Part shown: positions 35,443 through 44,431 of the stretch, in pieces
How positions within the stretch are numbered: position 1 is the stretch's first letter
How the letters are laid out: the number at the start of each line of letters is the position of its first letter
NCBI GenBank assembly: GCA_022800815.1
Contig: JAAWRC010000019.1
Coordinates: forward strand, 1 to 64,000
Length of the DNA: 64,000 nt
From: Lachnospiraceae bacterium
Lineage (GTDB): Bacteria > Bacillota > Clostridia > Lachnospirales > Lachnospiraceae
Reading direction: 5' to 3'
Notes under the pieces: generated by a model
Databases searched by the model: none
The model's input: the letters and a program-made list of their open reading frames with translations, nothing else
What the model was told of the DNA's origin: nothing
Position numbers and translations under genes: made by a program

Positions 35443-36630
35443 ATGGCTAAGGCTAAATTTGAAAGAACGAAACCCCATTGTAACATTGGTACGATCGGCC
35501 ACGTAGACCACGGCAAGACGACCCTGACTGCTGCCATCACCAAGGTTCTTTCCGAGAGAGTTGCAGGAAACGTTGCAACGGATTTCGACAACATTGATAA
35601 AGCTCCCGAAGAGAGAGAGCGTGGAATCACCATCTCCACCGCTCACGTGGAGTATGAGACAGACAAGAGACATTACGCACACGTGGACTGCCCCGGACAT
35701 GCCGACTATGTAAAGAACATGATCACCGGTGCCGCTCAGATGGACGGTGCGATCCTGGTAGTTGCTGCTACGGATGGTGTTATGGCTCAGACCAAGGAGC
35801 ACATCCTTCTGTCCCGTCAGGTAGGCGTGCCTTATATCGTTGTCTTCCTGAACAAGTGCGACATGGTTGACGACGAAGAGCTCATCGAGCTGGTCGAGAT
35901 GGAAGTGACCGAGCAGCTTGAGGAGTATGATTTCAATGACTGCCCGATCGTGAAGGGTTCCGCCCTCAAGGCTCTGGAAGATCCCTCCAGCGAGTGGGGC
36001 GACAAGATCATGGAACTCATGAGCACGGTTGACGATTATATTCCCGATCCGGAACGTGACACTGACAAGCCGTTCCTGATGCCCATCGAGGACATCTTCT
36101 CCATCACCGGCCGCGGCACCGTTGCCACCGGCAGAGTGGAGCGTGGTACGGTCCATGTATCCGACGAAGTTGAGATCGTTGGTATCAAGGAAGAGACCCG
36201 TAAGGTCGTGGTTACCGGCGTTGAGATGTTCCACAAGCTGCTTGACGAAGGCCAGGCCGGCGACAACATCGGCGCACTGCTTCGTGGTGTTCAGAGAACC
36301 GAAATCGAGAGAGGACAGGTCCTCGCAAAACCCGGTTCCGTTACCTGCCACACCAAGTTCACGGCTCAGGTATACGTTCTGACCAAGGATGAGGGCGGCC
36401 GTCATACCCCCTTCTTCAACAACTACAGACCTCAGTTCTATTTCAGAACGACGGACGTGACCGGCGTGATCAACCTTCCCGAGGGCACCGAGATGTGCAT
36501 GCCCGGCGACAACGTTGAGATGAGCATCGAGCTGATCCATCCCATCGCCATGGAGCAGGGTCTCACCTTCGCTATCCGTGAGGGCGGCAGAACCGTTGGT
36601 TCCGGAAGAGTTGCTTCTATCATTGAGTAA
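35443..36630 (+). CDS. tuf: Elongation factor Tu
   Basis: 395 residues. GTPase that brings aminoacyl-tRNA to the ribosome. [16 protein letters not shown], the effector region [39 protein letters not shown] and [12 protein letters not shown] are as expected. AAGGAGG precedes the ATG at 35443. A strong terminator follows. Confidence 0.98.
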   Translation: MAKAKFERTKPHCNIGTIGHVDHGKTTLTAAITKVLSERVAGNVATDFDNIDKAPEERERGITISTAHVEYETDKRHYAHVDCPGHADYVKNMITGAAQMDGAILVVAATDGVMAQTKEHILLSRQVGVPYIVVFLNKCDMVDDEELIELVEMEVTEQLEEYDFNDCPIVKGSALKALEDPSSEWGDKIMELMSTVDDYIPDPERDTDKPFLMPIEDIFSITGRGTVATGRVERGTVHVSDEVEIVGIKEETRKVVVTGVEMFHKLLDEGQAGDNIGALLRGVQRTEIERGQVLAKPGSVTCHTKFTAQVYVLTKDEGGRHTPFFNNYRPQFYFRTTDVTGVINLPEGTEMCMPGDNVEMSIELIHPIAMEQGLTFAIREGGRTVGSGRVASIIE

Positions 36631-36652
36631 TCAGTAAAAAGTTAGATTTTAT

Positions 36653-36686
36653 GGGGCTTTCCGAGAAATCGGGAAGCCCCTTTTTT
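36653..36686 (+). terminator. Terminator after tuf
   Basis: GGGGCTTTCC at 36653-36662 pairs with GGGAAGCCCC at 36671-36680, followed by six T. Confidence 0.92.
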
Positions 36687-36693
36687 GAAATTT

Positions 36694-36800
36694 CTCGCAG
36701 AAAAGCCGATTTCAAGAATTACCGTGAAGGAAATCTGCGAAGAAGCGGATGTAAACGTTCCACTTATTATGTTTATTTTACAGGGTTACGCAATGATTGA
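36694..36800 (+). pseudogene. TetR-type regulator, HTH fragment with 1-nt deletion
   Basis: Frame 1 reads EKPISRITVKEICEEADVN. After one missing base near 36757 the next frame reads STYYVYFTGLRND and stops at 36798-36800. Together these form the helix-turn-helix of a TetR regulator (ITVKEIC..A.VN.STYY.YF). The start is lost at the tuf terminator and the ligand domain is absent. Confidence 0.75.
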
Positions 36801-36806
36801 GTAATA

Positions 36807-36902
36807 TTATGCCACCAGAGGCACTCTTTTATAAGTCCACTTGAAGGACTTTGCCATAAGATCGTATTGTTCAATAAACCGCAGGATACTTGCCTCCAAT
36901 GT
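36807..36902 (-). pseudogene. IS630-type transposase, C-terminal fragment
   Basis: Minus-strand frame LEASILRFIEQYDLMAK then SFKWTYKRVPLVA and a stop at 36807. The pattern ILxFIxxYxxxMAKxFKWTYxxxPL is the usual C-terminus of IS630-family transposases. Nothing upstream continues the gene. Confidence 0.65.
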
Positions 36903-36952
36903 TTAAAAAACGAATACTACATGAATAAAAACGTGAAAAAATCACAAAAATA

Positions 36953-36981
36953 TTGACATATAATTCGAAAAAAGCTATATT
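36953..36981 (+). promoter_or_regulatory. Promoter of RloA/RloB pair
   Basis: TTGACA at 36953-36958, 17-bp spacer, TATATT at 36976-36981; AGGAGG at 36992-36997. Confidence 0.75.
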
Positions 36982-37007
36982 ATATATTATCTAGGAGGAA
37001 CTGTGAT

Positions 37008-38201
37008 ATGTTAATACAATTTATGTTAAAAAATGTTCTGTCGTTTAAAGAAGAGACAATTTTAGACATAACAGCAATTAATGCGTATAAGGAACATCAA
37101 TGTAATTTAATTGACTATGGGACAAAAGAGAAATATCTTAGAGTTGCAGCAATTTATGGAGCAAATGCAAGTGGTAAATCAAATATTTATATTGCAATGA
37201 CGTATTTTCAAAAAATTATTGCCGAGTCTTTAAATAATGTTGAAGATGGAGAGGCAACAGCTATTCAAACATATTATCAGCCATTTTCATTTGATAGTGA
37301 AAAAGAAAACTCAGAATTTCAGATTGTACAGATTTTAGGAGATTTTGAATATAAGTATGGTTTTGAATATAATTCAAATTGCATTGTTTCGGAATGGTTA
37401 TATAGAAAAAATTTACAAACTAAAAGGAGTTCAACAATTTTTGAGCGTACAACAGAAAAGGTTGAATTTGGTTTATGTGTAAGAAAAGAATGTGAAATGT
37501 ATAAGGAACAAATTCCAGTTGAAACTTTGGCTTTAACATTTTTCAATAAGTTAAAACTAAAAACAAATATTTTTAAGATTGTTTATTCTGGAGTAATGGA
37601 TACATTAGTTGTTCCGACGGATTTTTGTGAGGATACCCGGCTTCTAGAAGCACTTTTGCCACGATTGATTGATGAAGAAAAAAGTGCATTGGTAGATTTC
37701 TTGTCTGCTATTGATACAGGTATTAAAGACATAGATTATGATGATAGCGAGAAAGAAGTTATATTTACAACTTATCATAAGGGAAAAGATGGTGAATTAT
37801 ATCCACTTAATTTATTTTTTGAATCAGAAGGAACGATTAAAAGTATTATGTTATTCATTTATGCACGTACAGCTATTCTTTATAATAAATCTATTTTTGT
37901 AGATGAATTGAATATCAAATTACATCCGCTTTTATTGAAATTTATTATTGATCTGTTTTATGAAAATAAATCGCAGGCCCAATTAATTTATACAACACAT
38001 GATACTACTTTATTGGATAAAAAGTTTTTTAGAAGAGATCAGATTTGGTTTGTACAAAAGGATGAATTTGGCTATTCAGAATTGTCCTCATTGTCAGATT
38101 TTAAAGTAAGATCAGATGCTTCGTTTGAAAGAGATTATTTAGCTGGGGTATATGGAGGAATTCCGTGGTTGAAAGAATTCAGAGTGAAAGAGGGTGAGTA
38201 A
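37008..38201 (+). CDS. rloA: RloA-like AAA15 ATPase (AbiL-type defence)
   Basis: 397 residues, AT-rich unlike the flanking core genes. The N-terminus MLIQFMLKNVLSFKEE and Walker A GANASGKSN (51-59) are typical of the SMC/OLD-like AAA15 family. Near the C-terminus are IFVDELNIKLHPLL (Walker B region) and LIYTTHDTTLLD (H-loop). In RloA/RloB, AbiLi/AbiLii and PARIS (AriA/AriB) systems such an ATPase works with a TOPRIM protein to abort phage infection. RloB is the next gene with no gap. Confidence 0.8.
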   Translation: MLIQFMLKNVLSFKEETILDITAINAYKEHQCNLIDYGTKEKYLRVAAIYGANASGKSNIYIAMTYFQKIIAESLNNVEDGEATAIQTYYQPFSFDSEKENSEFQIVQILGDFEYKYGFEYNSNCIVSEWLYRKNLQTKRSSTIFERTTEKVEFGLCVRKECEMYKEQIPVETLALTFFNKLKLKTNIFKIVYSGVMDTLVVPTDFCEDTRLLEALLPRLIDEEKSALVDFLSAIDTGIKDIDYDDSEKEVIFTTYHKGKDGELYPLNLFFESEGTIKSIMLFIYARTAILYNKSIFVDELNIKLHPLLLKFIIDLFYENKSQAQLIYTTHDTTLLDKKFFRRDQIWFVQKDEFGYSELSSLSDFKVRSDASFERDYLAGVYGGIPWLKEFRVKEGE

Positions 38202-38882
38202 ATGGGTTCAGATGATTTATTCAAAAAGAGGCGAGAAGCCAGAACTCAAAGGAAGCATGAATACAAGTCCCCCAAGGCAAATTCTTATTTAATTGTTACA
38301 GAGGGAGAGCGTACAGAACCATTATATTTTAAGGGCATGCAAAAACTTATACAAGAGAAGGTAGGTGGAGTAGTAAATATTATAGAACAACCGTTTATTG
38401 ATGTACATGGTGAAGGCTGTTCTACGACTAGACTTGTTGAAGTAGCAGACAAGATTATAAAAGATGCAAAAATCATCTATCAAAATGTATGGATTGTGTT
38501 TGATAAGGATGATTTTGATGACTTTGACCAAGCTATACAAGAAGCTAAAAATAGAGGATATAATGTTGCTTGGAGTAATCAGGCTTTTGAATATTGGTTA
38601 TATCTGCATTTTTATTATAGTGATTCTGCGTTACACAGACACCAGTGGAATGCGAAGCTAGATGAAATTTTCAAGAAAAATAATCTGGGTAATGGGACAT
38701 ATCAAAAAAATTATGATGATATATATAGCATGGTAGATATATATGGTGGTGTAACTGTCGCAATAAAGCATTCAAAACGTAGGATGGCTGAATTTGAGAA
38801 AGGTGGATACAAACCATCAGAATATGATCCGGGAACAATGGTATATGAATTAGTAGAATCTTTGAAAGTGTACTTAGAGTAA
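38202..38882 (+). CDS. rloB: RloB family TOPRIM-like protein (AbiL-type defence)
   Basis: 226 residues starting directly after the RloA stop codon. The TOPRIM-like motifs are IVTEGERTEPLYF (with the catalytic Glu at about 34) and IVFDKDDFDDFDQA, followed by NQAFEYWLYLHF. This is the RloB family, the normal partner of the preceding ATPase. It would act as the effector nuclease by analogy with OLD and AriB proteins; this is inferred. A hairpin at 38914-38946 closes the two-gene unit. Confidence 0.8.
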   Translation: MGSDDLFKKRREARTQRKHEYKSPKANSYLIVTEGERTEPLYFKGMQKLIQEKVGGVVNIIEQPFIDVHGEGCSTTRLVEVADKIIKDAKIIYQNVWIVFDKDDFDDFDQAIQEAKNRGYNVAWSNQAFEYWLYLHFYYSDSALHRHQWNAKLDEIFKKNNLGNGTYQKNYDDIYSMVDIYGGVTVAIKHSKRRMAEFEKGGYKPSEYDPGTMVYELVESLKVYLE

Positions 38883-38913
38883 GAAAAACATTGTAATGGA
38901 TAAGATATAAGGA

Positions 38914-38952
38914 AGTGCAAGTGAATGGGTTAGATTTACTTGCACTATTTGT
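38914..38952 (+). terminator. Terminator after RloB
   Basis: AGTGCAAGT at 38914-38922 pairs with ACTTGCACT at 38938-38946, followed by ATTTGTTT. Confidence 0.7.
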
Positions 38953-38954
38953 TT

Positions 38955-39249
38955 GTGCGCCATGGGCGCACTCTAACGGGTGAAAGTCCCGAACACGCCT
39001 GGGCAACGAGGAAGTGTATAGCTGAGCAGCAAGAGTGTCCATCGTGAGGAGGAATGTCCAAGGGGGGCAGACCCTCTGAAGGAAATTGTAAGCAAACTCT
39101 TGGTCCGACGGACAGAACTCACATGCAAAGTTCGGAAATACGGATAGGTCTGCAAATGAAGACGAAGTCCAAAAGTTGCTGGAAGTACGAGTAAATGTGG
39201 CGGATAGATGAGAGGAAAGAGCGTGCATCTTAAGCGTGGAGGTCTCACA
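38955..39249 (+). mobile_element. Group II intron relic (5' RNA domains, no ORF)
   Basis: Begins GTGCGCCATGGGCGCACTCT, then has CGGGTGAAAGTCCCGAACACG and CACAGAAGGCC, as in the 5' half of bacterial mitochondrial-like (LtrA-type) group II introns. There is no maturase frame and no domain V/VI sequence downstream, so it cannot splice alone. It is a different class from the intron at 1-502. Confidence 0.7.
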
Positions 39250-39348
39250 GAAGGCCTGTACGAAAAATACGGATATCATTACCTCAAGGATATCGTCAAT
39301 TATGGAGGCGGAAGAGACCGGCTGTATGGGAAAGAGCTAAGGTTATAA
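39250..39348 (+). pseudogene. Possible C-terminal fragment of a GNAT acetyltransferase
   Basis: The frame EGLYEKYGYHYLKDIVNYGG then GRDRLYGKELRL ends at TAA 39346-39348. LYEKYGYxYLKDxV resembles the last strand of GNAT proteins, but the match rests on about 25 residues. No start or upstream domain is present; the relic intron adjoins it. Confidence 0.3.
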
Positions 39349-39461
39349 AAGGAATTTGATGAAAAAGATTGCTTTTTCTGAGAAATTCTTTTATACTATT
39401 ACGTGAACGGTTTATACATATGCAGGTTGAAAGCTAAAAACAAATGAAAGACGGGTACAAT

Positions 39462-39499
39462 GAGGTGGCTGCAAATGTAGGTGCAGGACCTCTTTTTTT
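39462..39499 (+). terminator. Terminator upstream of the SxxK hydrolase gene
   Basis: GAGGT and CTGCA at 39462-39473 pair with TGCAG and ACCTC at 39482-39492, followed by seven T. No intact gene ends here, so it probably belonged to a lost gene. Confidence 0.6.
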
Positions 39500-39536
39500 A
39501 TAACCCCCTTTTTATATGTTACCTATGGAGATTCGT

Positions 39537-40316
39537 ATGGATAATTATGAGGAGATCGGAGAGCGGCTGGAGGAGCTCCCCGGAAAAATCGGTTTTTACT
39601 ATGAGAACATGGTCACGGGAGAGCGCTTCCTGTACCGGGCGGATGAGAAGCTGATGGCGGCCAGCGTCATCAAACTGTATGTCATGGCGGCGGCATTTCG
39701 GAGGATCGCCGACGGCAGGCTGGATGCGGGGCAGATGGTCACCACCAGCAAAGCGGATTTTGTGCCTTCCTGCGGTGCCGTGGCCTATCTCCACGAGGGC
39801 CTGCAGGTGACGGTGCTGGACCTTGTCACGCTGATGATCATCTTCAGCGACAATACGGCGACCAATATCCTGATCGACCTGATTGGGATGGAGGAGATCA
39901 ATGAGGAGATTCGTCTGCTGGGCTTTAAGGACACCTGGCTTCGGAGGAAGATGTTTGATGTGGAGAAGTCCAGACAGGGGATCCAGAACCTGATCACGGC
40001 AAAAGAGGTTGGCGTATTCTTTCGGAGGTTGTATGAGGGGACGCTGGTGGACGAGGCATCCAGCCGGAAGATGCTTGCGATCCTTGGGGATCAGCAGTTA
40101 AACGGGAAGATCCCCTTTTATCTGAAGGCGCTTCCCGACGAGCCGGAGATCGCCCACAAGACGGGAGAGGATACGGGGATCACCCACGACGTGGGGATCG
40201 TGTACGGGCGGGAGCCTTTTATCGTGTGCTTCTGCGGAAACGAGACGGATACGCCCCGGTTCGAGCGGGTCATGGCGGAGATTTCCCTGGAGCTGTATCA
40301 GGATACTTTGCGTTAA
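39537..40316 (+). CDS. Class A beta-lactamase-fold serine hydrolase
   Basis: 259 residues from ATG 39537 (MDNYEEIGERLEELPGKIG), chosen because GGAG lies 6 nt upstream. Active-site motifs of the penicillin-binding fold are S43-V-I-K46 (AASVIKLYV), SDN (IIFSDNTATN) and HKTGE. There is no signal peptide, so it is probably cytosolic and unlike a secreted beta-lactamase. Placed before an oligopeptide transporter and a YkfC-like peptidase, it may act on imported wall peptides or related amides; this is inference. Confidence 0.8.
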   Translation: MDNYEEIGERLEELPGKIGFYYENMVTGERFLYRADEKLMAASVIKLYVMAAAFRRIADGRLDAGQMVTTSKADFVPSCGAVAYLHEGLQVTVLDLVTLMIIFSDNTATNILIDLIGMEEINEEIRLLGFKDTWLRRKMFDVEKSRQGIQNLITAKEVGVFFRRLYEGTLVDEASSRKMLAILGDQQLNGKIPFYLKALPDEPEIAHKTGEDTGITHDVGIVYGREPFIVCFCGNETDTPRFERVMAEISLELYQDTLR

Positions 40317-40405
40317 CCCCGCAAGGGTTTAACATACATTCGGTGATGCCTGTGTCAGCAGGCATGTCCGTTTGGCAATGCAAGATTCAAGAAGGAGGAA
40401 AGCAA

Positions 40406-42361
40406 ATGAAAAAGAAGAGATGGATCGCCCTGACTCTGTGTGCGGCCATGCTGGCTTCCACGGCCTTAACCGGCTGCGGCGGCGGCAAGGACAAGGAAGA
40501 GGGCGGCAAGACGGAGACGCAGGCACAGGGCGAGAGCCAGTCCGGGGAGACCGCTGCGGCGCCGGCAGACAGCGGGGAGCCGGCAGTCTACACGGAACTG
40601 TATTCCAGTGAGTGCGCTACCCTGAACTACCTGGTGACGTCCAACACGGACGAGATGCAGATCGGTGCGAACTGCATCGATACCCTGGTGGAATATGATT
40701 CCGAGGGACAGTTGAAGGAAGGCCTTGCCACCGAGTGGAATTACGACGAGGCAACCAAGACCTGGACCTTCAAGCTTCGGGAAGCGAAGTGGGTGGATTC
40801 CACCGGTGCCGAGGTGGCCGACGTGACGGCCCAGGATTTCGTGGACGCCATGAAATATGCGCTGACGCCGGAATATGAGAGCGGCACGGTCCAGAACCTC
40901 TTCGGCGTGATCGCAAACGCAGAGGAGTATTTCAACGGCCAGGCATTTAACGGCGGAGCCGACGAGGACGGCAACGTCTGGGAGCCGGTTGATTTCTCGG
41001 AGGTTGGCGTGAAGGCGGTGGACGAACACACCCTGACCTACACCCTGGCGACGGAGGTTCCCTATTTCCTCTCCTCGTTGACCTACATCACCTACATGCC
41101 GGCCTACGGCCCTCAGCTGGAGGAACTGGGCAAGGAGTTCGGTACTGCGGCGGATAAGATGTACTACAACGGTGCCTATTATCTCTCTGAGTTTTCTCCC
41201 CAAGAGAGAAGAACCTACACCAAGAACACCCTCAACTATGACGCCGACAACGTGTTCATCGATGAGATCCAGATGATCTACAACCCGGAAGCCAACACCT
41301 TGGGGCCGGAGATGGTCAAGAGGGGCGAGGTGGATTCCGCCACCATCGGTGCGGACCTTCTGGACGACTGGCTGGCGAACGAGGACACCAAGAACCTAGT
41401 CAGCAAGTCCCGCTATTCCACCAGCTACGCTTATTTCTACTGCTTCAACTTCAATCCCCAGTTCGACGCGGAGTACGAGCCGGAGAACTGGAAGAAGGCG
41501 GTAAACAACGAAAACTTCCGCCAGGCCCTGTTCCACGCGGTCGACAAGACCAAGGCGGTGGCCGTCTCCGAGCCCAACACGCCGGAGGATTACGTGTTAT
41601 CCACCATCACGCCTTTTGAGTTCGCCTACACGGAGGACGGCACGGATTACACCACCATGGGCGCCCTGGCCGGAAGGAAGGCAACCTTTGACGAGGCCGA
41701 GGCGGTCAAGTACAGGGATGCGGCCAAGACGGAGCTTGCGGCGGAGGGAGTCACCTTCCCGGTGAAGGTCCTGATGCCCTACAACCCCGAAGTCACCAAC
41801 TGGGATAAGGAGTGCCAGGTGGTGGAACAGCAGGTGGAAGCCCTGTTGGGCAGCGATTTCATCGACATCATCGTGGAGGCGGGGCCCAGCGACAGCTTTT
41901 TGAGCAACGTGCGCCGCTCCGGCAAATATGCCTTCATGCTGTGTAACTGGGGAGCCGACTATCAGGATCCGGAGACCTGGACCGACCCCTTCTATGAGAG
42001 CAAGGGCGAATCCGGATACGACGGAGGCTCCAGCTATGCCTTCCTGGGCACGGCAGTCACGGAAAACGGGGCGGCGGGACCGGCCGTCAAAGAGTACTTT
42101 GACAAGGTAGATGCCGCCAAGGAGATCACCACCGACAGCAAGGCCCGCTACGAGGCCTTTGCCGAGGCCGAGGCCGTGCTTTTGGACCATGCGTTGGTGA
42201 TCCCTTCCAATATCTCCATCAGCGACTATCTGGCGACCAAGCTGGACGTGTTCGAGGGCCAGTATGCGTCCTTCGGCGTGTCGACGCTGCGGTTTAAGGG
42301 ACAGCACCTGCTCGACCATTATGTTTCCATGGAAGAGTTCGAGGCGAACAGAGATAAATAA
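40406..42361 (+). CDS. oppA: Oligopeptide ABC transporter, substrate-binding lipoprotein
   Basis: 651 residues from ATG 40406 after GAAGGAGG. The lipoprotein signal ends LTGC (Cys24), followed by a Gly/Glu/Gln-rich linker and the SBP family 5 domain (EGLATEWNYDEATKTWTFKL ... KADxxDA-type YYLSEFSPQERRTYTKN ... NFRQALFHAVDKTKAV). Captures peptides outside the membrane for OppBCDF. The domain is somewhat larger than usual. A GCCTG-CAGGC hairpin lies in the leader near 40347-40363. Confidence 0.93.
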   Translation: MKKKRWIALTLCAAMLASTALTGCGGGKDKEEGGKTETQAQGESQSGETAAAPADSGEPAVYTELYSSECATLNYLVTSNTDEMQIGANCIDTLVEYDSEGQLKEGLATEWNYDEATKTWTFKLREAKWVDSTGAEVADVTAQDFVDAMKYALTPEYESGTVQNLFGVIANAEEYFNGQAFNGGADEDGNVWEPVDFSEVGVKAVDEHTLTYTLATEVPYFLSSLTYITYMPAYGPQLEELGKEFGTAADKMYYNGAYYLSEFSPQERRTYTKNTLNYDADNVFIDEIQMIYNPEANTLGPEMVKRGEVDSATIGADLLDDWLANEDTKNLVSKSRYSTSYAYFYCFNFNPQFDAEYEPENWKKAVNNENFRQALFHAVDKTKAVAVSEPNTPEDYVLSTITPFEFAYTEDGTDYTTMGALAGRKATFDEAEAVKYRDAAKTELAAEGVTFPVKVLMPYNPEVTNWDKECQVVEQQVEALLGSDFIDIIVEAGPSDSFLSNVRRSGKYAFMLCNWGADYQDPETWTDPFYESKGESGYDGGSSYAFLGTAVTENGAAGPAVKEYFDKVDAAKEITTDSKARYEAFAEAEAVLLDHALVIPSNISISDYLATKLDVFEGQYASFGVSTLRFKGQHLLDHYVSMEEFEANRDK

Positions 42362-42382
42362 AATGCATTATTTCCAGCAGAA

Positions 42383-42417
42383 TGCGCCGGCCGATCTGTA
42401 CGGCGGCGCATTTTGCC
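42383..42417 (+). terminator. Hairpin between oppA and oppB
   Basis: TGCGCCG pairs with CGGCGCA and is followed by TTTTGCC. It is a likely partial terminator that would make the binding protein more abundant than the permease. Confidence 0.6.
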
Positions 42418-42464
42418 GGTTTGCCAGAGAGGCTTAAAGCCCGACGAGTAAAGGAGTTAAGTAC

Positions 42465-43406
42465 ATGTTCAAGTATTTATGCAAACGAATCGGGCGTTCG
42501 CTGCTGACGCTGGTGATCATACTTATCATTGTGTTCAGTCTGCTGCGCCTGATGCCCATCGAGGGCTATTTCCCCAACTACGAAAAAATGACCCCGCAGC
42601 AGATTCAGGTGGGTCTTCGGGAAATGGGGCTGACGGACCCGCTTCCCCAGCAGATCGTCCGTTTTTTCGGTGACCTTCTTAAGGGAGATCTGGGGACCTC
42701 CAGGATCTACCGGGCCAACGTGCCGGTGAGCGAGGTCCTTGCGGACAAGGTGCCCATTTCGATCAAGCTGGGCGTGTTGTCCATGCTGGTATCCTTATGC
42801 CTCGGCATTCCTCTGGGAGCGCTGATGGCCAGATATAAATTCCGGTTTTTCGATAAGCTGGGGACGCTGTTCATCATCTGTATCGAGGCGGTCCCGGCGG
42901 CAATCTATTTTCTATATATCCAGCTTTACGGGACACAGCTTTTGGACGTGGGACTTCTGTTCGACGCCGGCAACCCCAGGTGCTGGATCCTTCCGGTGTT
43001 TTCCATGTCCTTATATAATATCTCCTTCTACGGCATGTGGCTCAGAAGGTATATGGTGGATGAGAGCAATAAGGACTATGTCAAGCTTGCGAGGGCCAAG
43101 GGAGTCTCGGAGAGCGGCGTGATGTTTAAGCATATCTTCCGGAATGCGTTCGTGCCGCTGGCGCAGTATATTCCCACGGCATTTTTAAATACAGTCATCG
43201 GTTCCATCTACATTGAGTCCCTCTACAGCATTCCCGGAATGGGAGGCCTGCTGGTGACGGTGGTCAAAAAGCATGACAACACCATGGTACAGGGGATCGT
43301 GCTCCTCTATGCCTGCGTGGGCGTGATCGGCCTTCTGCTGGGCGACCTTCTGATGGTGCTCTTTGATCCCAGGATCAGTCTCGGAAAGAAAGAAGGTGAC
43401 AGATAA
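42465..43406 (+). CDS. oppB: Oligopeptide ABC transporter permease
   Basis: 313 residues, six membrane helices, with the ABC permease coupling loop DYVKLARAKGVSESGVMFKHIFRNAFVPL. The N-terminal signature LLTLVIILIIVFSLLRLMP is typical of OppB/DppB. The stop overlaps the oppC start (TAATG). Confidence 0.95.
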   Translation: MFKYLCKRIGRSLLTLVIILIIVFSLLRLMPIEGYFPNYEKMTPQQIQVGLREMGLTDPLPQQIVRFFGDLLKGDLGTSRIYRANVPVSEVLADKVPISIKLGVLSMLVSLCLGIPLGALMARYKFRFFDKLGTLFIICIEAVPAAIYFLYIQLYGTQLLDVGLLFDAGNPRCWILPVFSMSLYNISFYGMWLRRYMVDESNKDYVKLARAKGVSESGVMFKHIFRNAFVPLAQYIPTAFLNTVIGSIYIESLYSIPGMGGLLVTVVKKHDNTMVQGIVLLYACVGVIGLLLGDLLMVLFDPRISLGKKEGDR

Positions 43407-44419
43407 TGAAACAGTTCAGTTACCGTCATACCAAGGAATCGGAGCTTATGGCGAATCTGGATGCGGCTGCGAAAGAGCAGGCGGAGCTTTCGGAGGAAGA
43501 ATTGTTTTCCTTTGCCGAGTTCAATGCGGCCGAGGTGGAGCGTACCGGTTACAGCAATTATTCCTACTGGAGGAGCACCCTGCGGGCATTCCTCAAGAAC
43601 AAGGCGGCGGTGGCGCTCCTGGCGCTTCTGGTCCTGCTCCTCCTTTTCACCTTTATCCAGCCTTATCTGCCCGGACAGTATGATCCCAATGAGATCATCA
43701 ATGATGCGAGCGGCATGCAGTACCGAAACGTGCCGCCGGGAGGCCAGTTCCTTCTGGGGACCAACTCCATCGGCCAGGATCTGTGGGCCAGGATCTGGGC
43801 GGGGACCAGGACGTCCCTCTTTATCGGTCTTGTCGTGGCCATCGTGGAGGCCCTGATCGGGATCACCGTGGGCGTGATCTGGGGCTACGTGAGAAAGGCG
43901 GACGTGATCCTGACGGAGATCTACAATATCATCGACAACATCCCGAATACCATCGTGCTGATCCTGATCTCCTATATTTTGAAACCGGGGATCAAGACCC
44001 TGATCTTTGCCATGTGCCTGACGGGCTGGATCCAGATGGCCCGCTTTATCCGCAACCAGATCCTGATCATCCGGGACCGGGATTACAACGTGGCCAGCCG
44101 CTGTCTGGGCACGCCCACCTGGAAGATCATGGTGAAAAACCTTCTTCCCTATCTGGTTTCCGTGATCATGCTGCGCATGGCCCTCACCATTCCCGGAGCC
44201 ATCGGAAGCGAGGTGTTCGTCACCTACATCGGCCTGGGACTGCCGGTGGACGTTCCCAGCCTTGGAAACCTGATCAACGAGGGGCGTGCGCTGATCACCA
44301 GCCCGGCGCTTCGTTATCAGCTCCTGTATCCGACCATCATACTTTCGTTTGTGACCATTTCGTTCTATATCATCGGAAACGCATTCTCGGATGCGGCCGA
44401 TCCCAAGAACCATGTATAG
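43406..44419 (+). CDS. oppC: Oligopeptide ABC transporter permease
   Basis: 337 residues. A longer cytosolic N-terminus of about 70 residues precedes the first helix (AVALLALLVLLLLFTFIQPYL). The LGTNSIGQDLWARIWAGTRTSL motif and the coupling loop DYNVASRCLGTPTWKIMVKNLLP mark OppC/DppC. Forms the channel with OppB. Confidence 0.95.
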   Translation: MKQFSYRHTKESELMANLDAAAKEQAELSEEELFSFAEFNAAEVERTGYSNYSYWRSTLRAFLKNKAAVALLALLVLLLLFTFIQPYLPGQYDPNEIINDASGMQYRNVPPGGQFLLGTNSIGQDLWARIWAGTRTSLFIGLVVAIVEALIGITVGVIWGYVRKADVILTEIYNIIDNIPNTIVLILISYILKPGIKTLIFAMCLTGWIQMARFIRNQILIIRDRDYNVASRCLGTPTWKIMVKNLLPYLVSVIMLRMALTIPGAIGSEVFVTYIGLGLPVDVPSLGNLINEGRALITSPALRYQLLYPTIILSFVTISFYIIGNAFSDAADPKNHV

Positions 44420-44431
44420 GAAGGGGAAGCC

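Noticed and set aside
35443-36630. 36-46 kb antisense frames in tuf and fusA as overlapping genes
   Set aside because: Codon-bias shadows of highly expressed translation factor genes.
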